Of a stretch of DNA of 64,000 nt, positions 44,036-60,310 are shown piece by piece. The notes beneath the pieces are model-generated. The model was not told the DNA's origin. It ran no database searches and saw only the letters and a list, made by a program, of their open reading frames with translations. The stretch's first letter is position 1. Each line of letters opens with the position of its first letter. This DNA comes from Ficedula albicollis (taxonomy: Eukaryota > Chordata > Aves > Passeriformes > Muscicapidae), in the NCBI RefSeq assembly GCF_000247815.1, contig NC_021680.1, positions 496,001-560,000 on the forward strand. Reading direction: 5' to 3'. The position numbers and the translations under genes were made by a program.

Positions 44036-47000
44036 ATCACCCGCTGCTATACCCAAATCCTTCTCTGCAAGGCCGCTCCCAAGCCGACTTTGGGCTTTTC
44101 TGTTGGATCCTGACAATCATCTTGTGGAGATGGATGAATCTTGGTTTTCAGAGGCCTCACAAATACTGGAAACTTACTGTGTGAGTGTGGAAAAACTAGC
44201 CACCAATGGAAGGCCAGGGAGCTGGGGCAGTTTACCAAGAGTAGAGAAGATTGAGGAGAGAGTGTAGAAACAGGCTCCAAACATATCCAAAACTGCCCCA
44301 AAAGGAAAAAAACCAAACTGTCTCTTGAGAAAAAGATGAGAAGTGATTGGTTTAAACTGCAGCAAAAGAGTTATGAAAAATGGAGGAAACAGCTTTCTGC
44401 CAGTAAAATTTGTGAAGCACAAGGAGATATTGTGGGAAGTTCCTGTTCCTGGCAGAGGGATCCTCCATGGGAAAGGCCAAATGAGGTTTGCCCTGTGAAC
44501 TGGGGTACCCTGTCTATTCCTCTCCCGCTGCTGGCTGTGAAGGTGCAGCTTTCCTCATGCAGCAACTGTAGGGCATAATGTGTGGAAGTGGACTTTGGAG
44601 AATGCTCAGACACTGGAAGAGATCTGCAGAGGTGCAGTGGGAACCAAGAGGTAGGATTCATTTTATCTAGCTTAGCCGTCCAAAAGCTAGTTAGTGCAGC
44701 AAAAGCTATTGTCCAGTATCCCTCAATGACCAAAGGACTGAATGAGCAGCTATGTGAAAGTTATTCATCCCATCTGTGCCAGTTGTCTTAAAAACCTGGG
44801 ATAAATCAGCTCCTGGATTGAACTATAGCTTGTCTTTTCACTCACCAGAGAGGGAGCCTGGATGATTTTCTGGCTTTACACAACAAAGCAAACCAACCAA
44901 TCTTTCAGATATGTGAGGTGTGTTCAACTTGACCATCACAAGGATTTTCCATCAAGCCACTCAGGTGAGGTCTGGGCTCTGCTGAACTTGTAAAAGCCAT
45001 CTCTGGACTGCATCAGGCTGACTGATGTCAATAGACCAATCCTGTGCACCATTCCTTCTCCTTAACCACCCTCTGCCCACCAACACTTTTTTTGTTGAGT
45101 CTGGCTCTCACCAAGTCTGAGGCCTGCTGAAAAAGATCATCCTACAAAAGTTCAAATGTTTAAATCCATTTGCTTCCAGACAGGAACCATACATGGGGTG
45201 CTCACTATCCCAAAAGCTGTAGAGCCAACAAATTTTGTGGTGGGAAAGCCTGCCAGCATGTTGAAGGCTAAAGGAATTCTGTGGAACACATTCAGAAAGC
45301 AAATTATTGATTCATCATCAGTGGTGGAGAAGTGATTCCAGGAATTATGCATGTGCCAAGCTGAAGCCTGTCGAGGCCAGGGAAAAGGCATCCTTGAATT
45401 CAGGTCATCAGTCAGGGCTGGGAAATGCATGGAGGCCCTGGTACAGGAAAGCTTAACTTCCCGTGCGTGCTCACGCCTAACTAACCTCCGTTAACGTCAA
45501 CAGTGATAAAATTACACATGAGGTCAAGATTTTGGATAAGAATGGTCTATGGCCTGGAGGCTTACGTGGATGAGAAGGTCAGGCCAGCAAGCCAGGGCAT
45601 TCGATATTGATCAGTCTAATCAAGGAAATCCTGCGTAAGCTGCCACGTGAATCAGAGAATAATTCAGGATAACAGACACATCTGAGTAATTCGTGACCTA
45701 CTGGCAGATGATTCATGCAGACAGGCAACATCCATCAGATGCATTATTCCTTGCAAAGGTCTTCTTGGAAGGCTTGTGGGTCTGTGTGGGCGGCCCCTCC
45801 TCCTCAGGGGGCTCATCAAGGGAGAAGCTGGCAGCAGGTGGGATTGTGGGGATACCCCAGCACCCACTGCTGCATTTGGCAGAGCTTGTCCTTCACCCAT
45901 CAGCAGCCCAAGAGCTTTGAGCAAATAGAGATCCTCAGGATTTTCAAGCTGTCTTTGAGAAGAAATGGAATGAGATGAGGGAGTTGTAACTGTAGACTCC
46001 ATATCCTGTCCCTGTTCTGCCACACATCTTCCATGTAACCTTGTCTGGACATTCTTTATACCTTACTTTCCCACCTGAAGCATCAGTGCATGTCTCTGCT
46101 TTCTATTCCCAGTGTAGACTGCAAGATCCATCAACTATATCCTAGTGTTCACCAAGAGTCATCTCGAAACAATACTGTAATACTGGAAAAAGCCAGGTTT
46201 GGACCCCTGAGACTGGGAGTTAAACCTAGAGAACACCAAGCATAGTCATCTCTGTTCACCACAAATCGATTAGTTTTTGAGTAGGTAATTACCTACTCTA
46301 GGGACACATTGCCTCTCCAGCCTAGACACACAGCAATGCTATGGCATTACAGCTGTATCTGTGTTAGGGTTGTGGTTTGCCTTGCTGTGTCTGAGATTCT
46401 ACACCAGACAGGGAAGAGTTTGAACCTGACACTATCAAATTCCTGTTTGACAGTGAATCAGCAGTGCCTTTTTGGAGCTTCCTTTGGGTGCACTGTACCT
46501 TTGCTCCTCTTCATGGACCAGGTGATGCCAGGCAGTGCCAAGCGTTCCAGAAAGAAAAAGTTCCTGTTCCCCTTAGGAGATACAGTCCAGCTGTTTCACC
46601 TTGCTTGAAATCACAAAGGGGAGGGAGGACGGCCCCAAGGCACTGGCAGATGGGGCAGGAAGTGTTATGGGGTGACAGGGCTTGGATGCAGCTGGAGAAT
46701 CAGGAAAGAGTCAAGGGACAACGCTTCCTGAGATCCCACCAGGAGACCTGCACTGGCTCCAAATGTCCAGAAAAATGGGCTTCAAAGCAATAATCTGTGG
46801 AAATGGTTCTTTGCCAGAAAGTCTTAAAATAATTGCAAGTGTAGCTGCAACCAGAATCTATAAAAGACCAGTAAGGAGAAAGAGTGTCTGCACTGTGTTT
46901 GCATGATCAGCATCAGGCCTGGAGATGCTAGAACAAGGAAGAGAGAAAAAAAATCTCTTTTCTGCCATGGAAAACATGGTAAGGGGAGACAGAATGTCAG

Positions 47001-50000
47001 ATTCCTAATGGAGTTTGTTTGAGGCCTCACTAGTGCCAGGCTCTTGAAGAAGGTGCAAAAGGACTTGCAGACATCCTGCTCACGCTCTCCTTCTGTGGGA
47101 ATCCCCAGCATAGCCCCCAGACCAGGGTGATGGTACCAGCAGGAGGAGCACCTTTCTTTTCCCCAAAGGGCTCCTGCTCTGCCTTGGAGATGGGAAGCAG
47201 CTCAGAGCAGTATGGAACTCTCCATCCTCACCCCAGCACATGAGCATGGATCTGACTTTTCTCCATTTCTCATAATTTTTGTGAATTGTTTGTGCCATCA
47301 TTGGTGCTCTGGAGCCTCCTGCATAGGAACTGTACCCTGTCCCTGCTATCTGGCCTCTGTCTGCACACTCCAGCATGGCAGGTAACCTTCTAAGTGCCTC
47401 CCACTTAGCTTTAAGAGTGGCTATAAAAAGAGCTTGACAAGATCAAATACTAATAGAAAGGTTTTCTGAAGGCTGAAACTGATCTGCTCGAGGGCATTCG
47501 TGACTAGGAGATGCAAGAAGAAACCAAATAAGCAGTTCATTGTGGAGTAAATAACTGGATTTTAAATACTCGCTGGGAAAGAATTCTGGGCAGGGTGGGG
47601 AGTGGGGGAAATACTGTGCTAAGTTGAAAGCCTGAAAGCTGTTGCTCTTCTAAATATTCACTTTTCTGCAACATGTATAGAGCATTGTTATTCAAAGCTA
47701 CGGATGACAAACAGGGTACTTTTTTTCCTGAATTTGTCTCAGGTGGGTGAAGCTTCATCATCACCCATGGTGTCCATAGATGGTGTGGAAAGCCATGTCC
47801 CACTGCTCTTATCCTTTGTTGCCCCTATTTTTGTATTTGGATGGACAGCAAGCAATTCACTGGACCCTCAATGGCTGGAGGTGCTTTGGTCACAATCCTG
47901 AGTGTTGCCTCTTCCCACACTGGAAGAAAGGTCCCTACCAGTAGAGCTACAGCTCCCTCCCACCCCGTTGCAGAATGAAACAATGCCCATCTCCTGGCAT
48001 GGAGTAACTGTATGTCAGTATTGTCTTTTAGGGGTTTGCTCAGTGCAATTCCACCCAAAACATGACCTCTGCCTCCTTCTGAAGTGGGGAGGAGGACATC
48101 AGGATTGCTCTTCCAGGTCCGGGATCAAGAGCTGGAGCATCAGCAACAACTGGGAAGTACCCAAAGGGCTCATTCAAGCCCTGCCAGCATCCACATCCTC
48201 ACCCTGACTGATGTTGACTGTTCATGGGAACAGCAGCCACATGATTGGGTCTTGAGGGCTTTATCCCTGTGAACATCTGGGCCCAACTATCCCAATTTTT
48301 AGTCCACGCTGGTAGACAGAGACTCCCTCTTCAGTGGCTTCTTTTCGCAGAATAGATCCTGAACCAAAAATGGTCACAGCCCTGCTGACATCCACTGCAG
48401 CTGAGGCATCCTGTTTTGAAGTGAGTCTGTCTGTGAGAACACAGGACCACACAACCACGGTCACACAGCTCTTGGGCCAGAGCTGACTCCATTAACCAGC
48501 CATATTTGAGCAGAAGTGTGGGCCTTGCCCCAAAAAAAGCCACGCAGCCATGCTTTTGGGAAGAGTTGGCTCAGATCCTGCAGCCAAGCATCCTCAGGCT
48601 GCCTGGGGACCAGAAATCTCCAGCTGTCCTGCGTGTGATCCCCATCTTTGTGCTCCCACTCCTTCTCCTCCCATTCCTTCTCTCCACTGTTCTCTCTCCA
48701 CTAATGCATCCAGCATATAAAGCTGAGGTTTCTGAAAGATCTCGGAACCCAAAGAGACATTGAGGAGATGGAAAGAGAGGGAAAGAGAAAGAGGCTTTTT
48801 GAATATTGAATTAAGTCTGTCTCCAGTATTATTGGATTCCCATAAGGAGGCAGCCAGGGAGCCCACTGCTTCAGTGTCCTTAAAATATTTCATTGCTTGA
48901 CTCAAGCTCAGTGAAGGGTGTTTCTTTGCACAAAACCAACTTTTTGGCTTGTGGTTTCTCTCCAAACATGTGGTTATTGTCCCTGCTCTTATTGAGGCTA
49001 TGAAATCAACCTGGCTTGTGGACAGAGTCATCTGACACTACAGCAAAACTAAATTTGTCGAACCTGGATGATCTTTTGGCACAATCTATCCAGGAATTTC
49101 CAGAAGACAGCCAGACATGACTCAAAACATCTTGGTGGCTCACTGGATCAGACTGCATGAGTGCAGCAGCACTGATGCTCAGTACCTGTTCCCATCCAAC
49201 CATGCTGATGTCAAAGAAGGTGCATGGTCAGGGGGGTCATTTCACCCCACTTCAACCTACCAAGTTGGCTGCAGAAGTGGGGAAACAAGCTGTGCTGCCT
49301 GGTACCCAGTTGTAGGCACTGGCCTGAAGGGTCTGGGTCTGCCTTGGATCCTCAAATTTTAGGTGCTTACCTAGAGCTTCTCTAGGTATTCCAAACCACA
49401 AATTCCTTGGACTGAAAATCTGTCTAAAATGAGCACTTTCACAAAAATTTGTGTGTGTCCTGCTTTCGGGCAGGCTGCAAACCACATTCATCAATGCAAT
49501 GGAGAATCCTGACACGAGCATTGGTTGCCCACTCTGCACAGATGGGAATGGTCTCAAATACTGTGAAAACACCTGATTTTCTCTCTCCAGTTTTTTGGAA
49601 CTGCTGCTGCCCTACTCCTGTCACCCCATGCTTGGAACTTCCTCCTACATTACCCAACCCTTCAAGGTCCTGCTCAGAGATGGCAGTGGCAGGAACCTTT
49701 TCCTTATTTATTAGATGAGCTGAGAGGTCTCCCATCCACAGCCTTTAGCATCTCTCCTTGCTCTGCCAGGTGCTGTCTCACAGGTCTAGAGTGATTCAAG
49801 TGTGGAGGTGGTTGGCTAATTCCATTGCTTTCTTATCTTTTTTTTTTTTTTTTTTCTTCTCTCTCTCTCCTGTGCCTCCTGGTCTAGAAATACTCTTCAA
49901 AGGCAAAGAGGGTAAATTAACGGTAATTAATTGTTTTATTGTAGACAGGGCAGATGACACTGATAGTTATTGAGATTGCCCAATACTTCCCATTATGGAG

Positions 50001-50710
50001 CTGTGTTTCCCATTACTTAGAACAATGCCAAAACACAGACATTTAGGCAGAAATTGTCTCCCAGGGATTTGTCTCAACCTGAATTTCTGTGAAAGATTTC
50101 AGCCAAACTTGGTCAGTTTTTTCCCAAGAGATAAGAGATGGGAAAGCGATTTGGTTTGCCTGTGGCCAAACACTCTTCCTGAATTTCCTTGGGAAAACTC
50201 TTTCACCCTGAGAGGCTGAAAACTCTTTTGCCTGAAGAGGTGAAATTTGTTGAGAGTGGACTCTCTTGATGGGGAGCTGCAAACCCTTCCTGGTTTCCTT
50301 AGAGGGACACTGTGCCTTGTGCAGCTTATTTAAGCTTCTGGAATTACTTTTCTTAGTTTATAGTTTCAGCAGTGGTCACCCAACCCACTGACCAAGAGGT
50401 GCCCACCACATGGTGTGCAGCCCCATGCAGTGCCATCCTCCCTGAGCCGTGTCTTCTGCAAGGTGGAGACCCTCCATGTCTCCTGCATGACTGAGTCTCA
50501 GCACTCTCCAATCCATGGCTGTGGGATTGAACAGTCCCCACAGAACCCAGGATGGCAACTGACAGTGGGACAGAGAGCACGAATCCCACTTCTCCTTGCT
50601 GGGCACCTGTTTGCTGCAAGGAGCTCCAGCTTATCCCAAGAGTTTGTCCCTGAGGAAAGATGAGAAGGGAGGTGACGATACATTTTATGAGCAAATTTCT
50701 GATGACCACA
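44036..50710. other. Intergenic sequence
   Basis: No gene recognised. It contains a T18 run followed by CT-rich sequence at 49837-49870. Open frames of up to 145 codons overlap each other on opposite strands, as chance frames do. Confidence 0.65.
49837..49870. repeat. Poly-T / (CT)n tract
   Basis: About 18 T followed by CTTCTCTCTCTCTCC. This is simple sequence with no adjacent gene. Confidence 0.85.
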
Positions 50711-50875
50711 GATCATAGAATTAGAGACCGGTTTGGTTTTGAAGGGACCTTTAAAGATCATCTTGTTACAATGCCCCTGCCATGGGCAGGGACCCTTTCC
50801 TCTAGACCCAGTTGTTCCAAGCCTAGTCCAACCTGGCCTTCAACACTTCCAGGGTTGTAACATCCTCATGGGTGC
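50711..50875 (-). mobile_element. CR1 LINE fragment
   Basis: It begins GATCATAGAATTAGAGACCG and continues TTTGAAGGGACCTTTAAAG and CTGGCCTTCAACACTTCCAG. A short reverse-oriented 3' fragment. Confidence 0.88.
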
Positions 50876-53800
50876 TACACTTCCTACAAGGTGTGGAACC
50901 TCTCTTCCCCATGAGGCAGAAGGGCAGCACCCTGCTATTACCTGAGACAACCCCTAAGCCCCTCTGCAACATCCCAGGCAGGGACAGGGGGAAGCCAGGG
51001 TGCAGCTGCCACTTTTGGCTACCCCTGTGGCACAGGAGCAGTTTGATCTTTTCATCACAGAAGAGAAGATGATGCCACAAGACCCCACCACTGGTCCCCT
51101 TTTGCAGTTTAATCAGGAGAATCAAGAAATTCTCTGGGTCATCTGGGCTTTTTGCACACTGAGGGCACAAGGTCCACGCATTGCATGGCAAGCCTGGTGG
51201 CACATTCAGTCCTGATTGCAACTGCAAATCCCTTCAGTGCCCACCTTGGTTCTGCCCATCCTAGGCTTTAATTTTCTAGGAGAGTGACAAGAGGTGGCTC
51301 CAGCTGACGTCAGTGGAATTGCGTTAGCGCTGCTGCAAACCAGGCCCACGCCGTCTGCTCCAGCAGGGCCCTCCTGGAGCGGCAGCACTCGGAGCCTTTG
51401 GGCATACATTAGGGTGGGTGAGATGGATTGCTCAGCTCCTAACTAGGACAGATAGATAAGGATAATGGATGGATGCCCAAAGAGCAACCATGCTTTAGGC
51501 AGATTAATAAATCACTTTGATTGTTCATATATAAACAGGAGGTACCAGGAGGACTCAGCTTTCAGAGTAGGGTACGTCCAATTTAAGCACTATGATTGTG
51601 TTTAAGGATCTAAAAAACATTCAAACTGTACTTTGTTAATAGAGGAAACCCCACGTAGAGTGCTCCTGCGACAGAGCCGTTGTCACTCAGGGCTTGGCTG
51701 ACAGCCCCAGTCCCTCAGGTCCTTTGGGAATCTCCATCCTGAGATATCCTGTGACACCTTCCCTGGGGAAGAGAAGGGTCCCAGGAAAGGGAGAGGGACA
51801 GTGCCCTCCTGATGAGAGAGGCTGACTGCAAGACCTGCCTTCCAGCTGCCTACCTGTCTGCACCAACCACAGACCCCCAGCTATCCCGGAAACAAGAGGG
51901 GTCTTCAAGGTTTTGCAGTGCATGAAGTGTCCTTAATTTCAAAGGATGCTCAGCTCTGGCATCTCCATCATCTTGGTATGGGGTGGTGGGGGTGATATGG
52001 GTCAGTACGACGGACATCCTTCCAGCACCTGGAGATGGGGCAGTGGGGTGTTACAGGGCCACTACCAGGGCCACTGTGTCACAGCCTGACCTCTTCATGC
52101 TGCTGAGCACTGCATTTACAGCAGCCCACATGTTCAGTGGGGTGGCAACCACTAGGCTCTCAGGTTGTGACATGGGGACATCTTTCCCACCCAGAGCAGT
52201 GGACAATGTGTGCCTTGTTTCAGTGTTTTTGGTACAGGACTTGTGACTGTTCCCATGGGTATCCGATTGTGTTGGGGTCCATGCTGAGCACTTGTGGAAA
52301 TGCTACGGTGGCTGCAGATCAGATAGGAGGCTGCAGATCATACCTCCAGCCTGTGCAGGGATGGGGCAAGCTCCCAGGGTCCATACACAGCCAGGGCCAG
52401 CCCATGACCTGCTGTAAGAGGTGTGTGTTGCCACTGCAAGGCTGTGTCCACACTGAGAAGCTGGCCTGTGTCCCTGCAAATATCCTCACATGCCCTGCAC
52501 TAGGCTGGGAAAATCTTTTGGTGTCCGTTGACACCCCACACATCTCTGTCTTCCTGCATATGCTCAAGTGAGTATGGCTTCATTGGGAGCTCCCTCTGAG
52601 CCTCCACCCCCAAGTAACTGAGGCGTAGGTCTGGTTTATGGGGCTGGGCTGCCCTGGCCAAACCACAAGAGCCAGCAATTGGACTCATCTCAATTAAGCT
52701 TCCCTCACAGCACCAGCTGCCAGCCCATCCTCAGCACCCAGCTTCAGAGATGCTTCTCACCTCCCTCTGAGGGAAGAAGGAAGCACTGAAAGACCCCAGC
52801 AGCCAACCAGTGCTGTCTATCTTTTGATCCATCATTCTCACCATCCCTTTTGTTTGCCCTCAGCAACAGAGCAAGCCAGATTGATGCTTCAGCCGTTCCC
52901 TCCCAGAGCAGTTGGGGTCCTGGATGAAATTCTGCTCCTCTACCAAAAGCTGATTCAATCCCTTCCCACCAGGCAACCCCTCTTTCTCTGTCTGCTTGTT
53001 GCCTTAATGTCCCTCTGATCAGAAGGATTCAGTAACATGGAATGGCAGATGGGGAACCAAGCATGAATATTAATTAACAACGAATTCCAAACAGAGGACT
53101 TTAATTACATTAAGAGTGCAGGCTCAGAGGCAGTGACTTACTTCCTGCTGTAAATCTGTTGACAGGTCATTTGCCACAGTGGTGTCAGTGCTCCTTAATG
53201 AATGAACGTATACATTTCTAGTGCTGGTGGATGGAAGAAATAGGGTCTCGTTTCCAAAAGTGGCAACACAAGCCTGCACACCAGAGAGAGGGCTTTGCTC
53301 ATGGCGAGGATGCCGGGAAACAATGATTAGTGTAATTACCTGGCAATCGTACACCAGGAGCTCTCTCTGCTCGCGGGGCTGGAAATCCCCAGCACGAGCC
53401 AGACCTGCCGCTTTGTCATATGTGTTCTGGTCACTGGGGGGAGACCAAGAACCGCAGCACCTTCGCCGGGGCCGGTGGGCGCCGGGTCCCCGGGGCGAGC
53501 GATGCTCCCGGAGCCTGCCCGCCCCGCTCGGAGGGGTCCCTCCAGCTCACGGTGGCCCCGTGGTGGGCTGCGGACACGCCTCACCCTCCTGCTGGTGGTG
53601 CTTTGGCAGCCTGGCAGGGAAATCAGCCCTGTGAGGGCAGGGGGGTAGCCGGAAAACCCATCTAGCCAAGATCCCCTCTCAGCCGACGGGCAGCGGCAAG
53701 TTTGAAAAGCACGTTTTCCCCAGCACGCTTTAATCCCAGGAAAAATACAGCCAGTGCTGAAGACCTTCTGTACCGGTAAAAGGGTCTTTTTGTTTCAATC

Positions 53801-54092
53801 CCTTAAACTGGCCTGGGACAGCTGCCAAATAACATCCGACAGGGACGACTCTTTCTATACTCAGGGATTTTGCTGGATGAGTTTGATCTGAGGTTTACTG
53901 CATGGAAAACCAGCTTGAACTAAGAGGGTCGCATAAGTGCCAGTGTGCCAGTATCCCAGCAAAATGAAGCTTTAGCTTTATCTTTCTTCTCAGCTGCCTT
54001 CAGTCAGTGGAGCAGCACGTTCCTCCACAGTCCCCAGTGGCAATGCTGGAGAGCTGTGCTCTGGCTGGGAGCAGCACGCAGGCACAGACCCC
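50876..54092. other. Intergenic sequence
   Basis: No gene recognised. A GC-rich patch lies at about 53390-53580 and an AT-rich, homeodomain-site-like patch at about 53030-53220 (see findings). Confidence 0.65.
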
Positions 54093-55908
<1,816 letters not shown>

Positions 55909-58900
55909 GGACTGCTGCACGCCTGGAGCTCCTCCCGCTTGGCCTAGTGGCCCAGGCCCAGCTGAGAAGCACGGTGGGACGTGGCATGTTTCCAGGCTCT
56001 CCGGGGCCTTAGCGAAGGCGGGGAGGGAAAGGAGCACTGTGGGTATGGTGGTAGAGCTGCAGCAATGGGCACAGTGCCCTGGGCTGCCAGGAGGAGATAA
56101 GGTGGGACCTTGACTGTGTGGCCACATTGAGCTGCAGGGGACTCTCCAGAAGCAGATTCAGTAGCTGGAGGCTTGCACAGGGAGGACATAGCACGAACAG
56201 CCTCTCCTCTTCATCTGTAACTGGAAAGACCTTGCCCAGTAGGTTTGCATCCAAAGTGATAGATTACTGATTTTGCTGGCTCCCCCCAGACTGGGATTCC
56301 TGCATTTTTCCTGTGCTGCTTGCCAGCACAGTGAGGCTGGCAGAAGTGGGAAGTGCTGCTGGCCAGCTCTGACAATGGCATCAAAGGGAGGTCAGGGATG
56401 GCAATGAGTAACCTTTCTCAACCAGGGATCACTATTGCATCTACAGCTCCAAGCCATAGAAATAGCTGAGGGGAAAACCTGAGCTAGGGATAAAGATAAG
56501 ACAGCTAATTAGCTCTTACTGAGCTGAGATGAAGACTATGAGAGCAGGCTACAAAGATCCAATGGGTTGTAGCACCGAGGAAGGTTCTGATTTGGAAGGG
56601 GTGGTCCTAGCCAGCAAGATTCTGTCCTGACCAAGGCTTTCACACCCATGCTTTGCCCTCTTCTCCTCAACAGCTGTGGGAAGCACTCCAGATTGAGGTT
56701 TTAAGGTGGCACTGGGGTTAAGATTGGGTAAGAAATGCCACAAACATCTCAGGAGCAAAGCACTAAGCATCCTTTGAAGGGGTGTCTTGCTTGAGTGGGC
56801 CGCAGAGGTGGACCATCATACATCCTTTGAAGGTGTGTCTGTGCTTGAGTGGGCCGCAGAGGTGGACCATCATCACATCATCATTGATAGAGACACTGAA
56901 GGGTGCAGGAGCACAAAACCAAAGATTCAAGGGCTTCAGCTAACTGGCACAAGAGGAGCAATGTGGCAGGACACATCCCAGTGCAAGTCCTACAGTCCTA
57001 CCACTCTGGTTGAAAAGGCTGGAGAGAGCCAATGTGCTTGGTGCCTCCAGCTCCTGCATCATGTGTGGACTCACAGGTACCAGGATGCCACTGGCCTGGG
57101 GGTGCACACCTGGAGCTGTTGCCACTCCCTACAGTGCAGGTGCAAAACCGCACTGAGGGCAACATCCAACAAACAAACTAAAAAGCAACTGAAAATTTGC
57201 TGGATAGTGGGTGGTGCCAAAGTTCATCATGTCTCAGTCTTTTTCCTTGTCCAGTGAAAAAAAAGTAGATGTCATATCCCCAGCCTGGGATAATCACATT
57301 TTTCTCTTGCTTGAAAAGAATGTGTGTGTGTATGTGCTCATCTTTTCTTCCACATTTTAACCAGGGTTCCAACCTGCCCCAAGGTGGGACATGAATGATC
57401 TGGGTGGTGCAGATCCACAGCACAGTTGTGAGCTGAAGGCTGTGAGCTTCCTCGGCAGCTGGCATGTGGCTCCATCCCCATCTCTCCCCTGTGGCTCTTC
57501 TGGAAAGTCTATTTTTATCTGTATCTTCTAAAACTGAATGGGGAAGGCAGAGGTGTTTCCTTATTGTGATGAACTTGTCCAAACCCCAAATACTTAAAAC
57601 CCTGCTGGCCAGCTTTTGAGAGCTGAGTCTGACTCTTTCATGCTTCTTTTTATTGGTCGCTGCCAAATGACAAAGCAAGTTCTCTGCAGGATAGAGGATG
57701 TCCCAATGACAGTGAGTTTTGGATCAACAATAAGGTGGCACGCATCTCTAATTCACCAATCCTGCTTTAACCAAAAATCCTGCTTTAACTTGAGGTAAAA
57801 GTTAAAGTCAGCCCCTTTGCCTCCACCCCAGCCACTGTGCTTATTTACTTCTGCTCCTTTTCTTCTTGCTGCAGCTGTTCCCTGGCTGGGGTCAGATGAA
57901 AGATCTTGAAATGTGAATTTCGAGGAACTGCTGAGCTTTGCATCTCTGCTGAGGTGGCACAAGCCCTTTCTCCCTTCCCTCGTCCTTCAGATACCAGTGC
58001 CAGATTAAGTGTTCACTTCATGTCTTATCAGCTGGCTCTAGCAAATGGCTTTTCTGTCTGGGTGACACATGGAAAGTGTCTAAAAATGCAGGAGCAGGGT
58101 TATCAGGAGATTGTGGAGCTTTGTACAGGTAATTGCTCTGACCCTCCTGCAAGGGGTGTCGTGCTCAATTAAGGAAGTGATGCTATCGTGTGAGCAGCAT
58201 TTCCAGCAGGGATTAACGAGCAGGTGTTGGTGTGGGCACATGGATGATGAAAATGCAACAAGATTGTGTCATTATTCCACCTGGCGACCAGAGCTGCTAT
58301 GAGCATAGTGGTGCTCTCCTGGAGCTTCTGCCAGCAGATTTGGCTCTGCTGGTATGGGATTTTGAAAGGCTGAGCAGGTCCTCTGTTTGTACCAACATAC
58401 TCCTCCCTTCGGTGCCTGGACAGCTCCTGTGGGATCCTGCCTCTTCTGCAGGCACAGGAGCTGCGTGGCATCCCTTGGCAAGCGCTTCCCACGGAGCTGG
58501 GATAGAGCTATGCTTCGGCTATCCTGACTTAATGGGGCTGAAATCCCCAATGACAGTACCAGAATGGAAGTAAGAAGCTAGATTCCATTTTCCTCCTGCT
58601 TCTTCATGTATGCTTTTCCTCCTTGGCTGCTAGAAGAGCTGCATTACTTAAAGGCAGATAAGCCCCTGCCTTTTGTCAGCAGTTCGAATAATTTTCAATA
58701 TCTGAGACACCCTGTCTGGCAAAGGTCATGCCCTGTTCTCTGGCAGGTCTTAATTTAGCACCTGCAAGTTGTTGGTGAAGTGTAAAACTCTGGGATGCAG
58801 GAAGTTCCTTGGAGGTTGTTGTGTAGGGAATGTCTTCCTTACGTAGAGATGTGAGTGAACTGCTGAGCATCTTCACCATCCTCTCCTCCCAAGCGGAAGT

Positions 58901-59270
58901 AAACGGTTTTTACTGGAAGCTTGCAAGAGCCATCCAAAGCACAGCTGCGCTGCAGCTCAGGGCACCAGCATGGTGAAGTGTGAGGATGATGCAGCAGATA
59001 TATCCTTTGCTGTTATTTAAATTCATTCCTTGGCTCCATTGCCAAATGAGTTGAGGTCATGTACGTGACTTGTTAAAATCTTGAGGCAGGTACAGCTGAA
59101 TTCAGCAGAGAAATTGTCACCAAACTCATGGGACTGAACAGCACAGGGAAACATTACTGGGTGTTGCAGGGTGAGGGGAACCCAGGCTCCCGGGCTGTGG
59201 TGAATCCAGGGCAGTGCCCATGGGAGGTCTCTGTGAATGTCTCTCATCCCTTACAAGATGTGTCCATCCA
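55909..59270. other. Intergenic sequence
   Basis: No gene recognised; it contains the 53-bp tandem duplication at 56768-56873. Confidence 0.65.
56768..56873. repeat. 53-bp tandem duplication
   Basis: CATCCTTTGAAGGGGTGTCT... to ...GCAGAGGTGGACCATCATA is repeated from 56821 with small differences (GTGTGTCTGTGC against GGGTGTCTTGC). Confidence 0.92.
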
Positions 59271-59680
59271 CAAGGCACGAACACACATGGGACAGGACTT
59301 TGGACAAGGACATGTAGTGATAGGACAAGGGGAGATGGCTTTTAAATGAAAGAGAGTAGGTTGCAAGGCACGAACACACATGGGACAGGATTTTGGACAA
59401 GGACATGTAGTGATAGGACAAGAGGAGATGGCTTTTAAATGAAAGAGAGTAGGTTTTGATTTAGGTAATAGGAAGAAATTCTTCCCTGTGAGTGTGGTGA
59501 GGCCCTGGCACAGGTTGCCCAGCAAAGCTGTGACTGCCCCATCCCTGGGAGTGTCCAAAGCCGGGTCGGACAGGGCTTGGAGCAACCTGGGATAGTGGAA
59601 GGTGTCCCTGCCCGTGGTAAGAGGGTGGAGCTAAATTATCTTTACAGTGTCTTCCAAACCATTCTGTGATGCTTTTATTC
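59271..59680 (+). mobile_element. CR1 LINE fragment with a 93-bp tandem duplication
   Basis: CAAGGCACGAACACACATGG... occurs at 59271-59363 and 59364-59456, then CR1 sequence continues: GGAAGAAATTCTTCCCTGTG, GGCACAGGTTGCCCAGC, CATCCCTGGGAGTGTCC, GGTGTCCCTGCCCGTGG and TCTTCCAAACCATTCTGTG. Sense orientation. Confidence 0.92.
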
Positions 59681-60175
59681 TATGGCACTGGAGCTTTTCT
59701 GCAGGATTTTCTGTGTGTGACTGTGGACTCCTACCGGCACTGTCACAGACAGCGGCTGCACACCAGGGCTTATCTCCAGACCTACCAGAAGCAGGAAACG
59801 CAGTAAGTTCCCAAACAAACCTCTGGTGCGGGAGGCCAGTGTCTCTGACCTCCGGGGTCCTGAGTGTTTGAACAGGCTCCTAATCTGCTTGGGAAAAGCA
59901 GGAGAGCTGGGGAGGGAGAGGAGGGAGGGCTGGGGCTGTGCCCTGAGTGGGGTCGGCTGTTGCTTGTGGCTTTGATTGCTGAGGCTTGCTGTCTCAGGCT
60001 TGCGGATTTGGCTGCCTGGCCGTGAACAAAAAAGCTGGATTCTCCCAGAGCCTTTATTCCCATGTCAAGATCACTGGTGGTTTCCCGAGGAGGAGTGCAG
60101 GGAGAGGAAGGCTTTTGTTGATGGTTTTTGACAGGCGTGGGGAAAAGTAAGGCTCGGCCTCTGCTCCAGCTAAAT

Positions 60176-60310
60176 CCTAGAATCACAGAATAGTTTGGGC
60201 TGGAAGGGTCTTTTAAAGTTCATCTTGTCCATTCCCCCTATAGTGCACCCCACAGCTGCTCCCCACCTTCCCCCAGTGTGGGCTGAACCAACCCTGGGTA
60301 ACCTCACTCT
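60176..60310 (-). mobile_element. CR1 LINE fragment
   Basis: It begins CTAGAATCACAGAATAGTTT, continues GGCTGGAAGGGTCTTTTAAAG, then diverges through a CCCACAGCTGCTCCCCACC-type segment. A short reverse-oriented 3' fragment. Confidence 0.85.
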
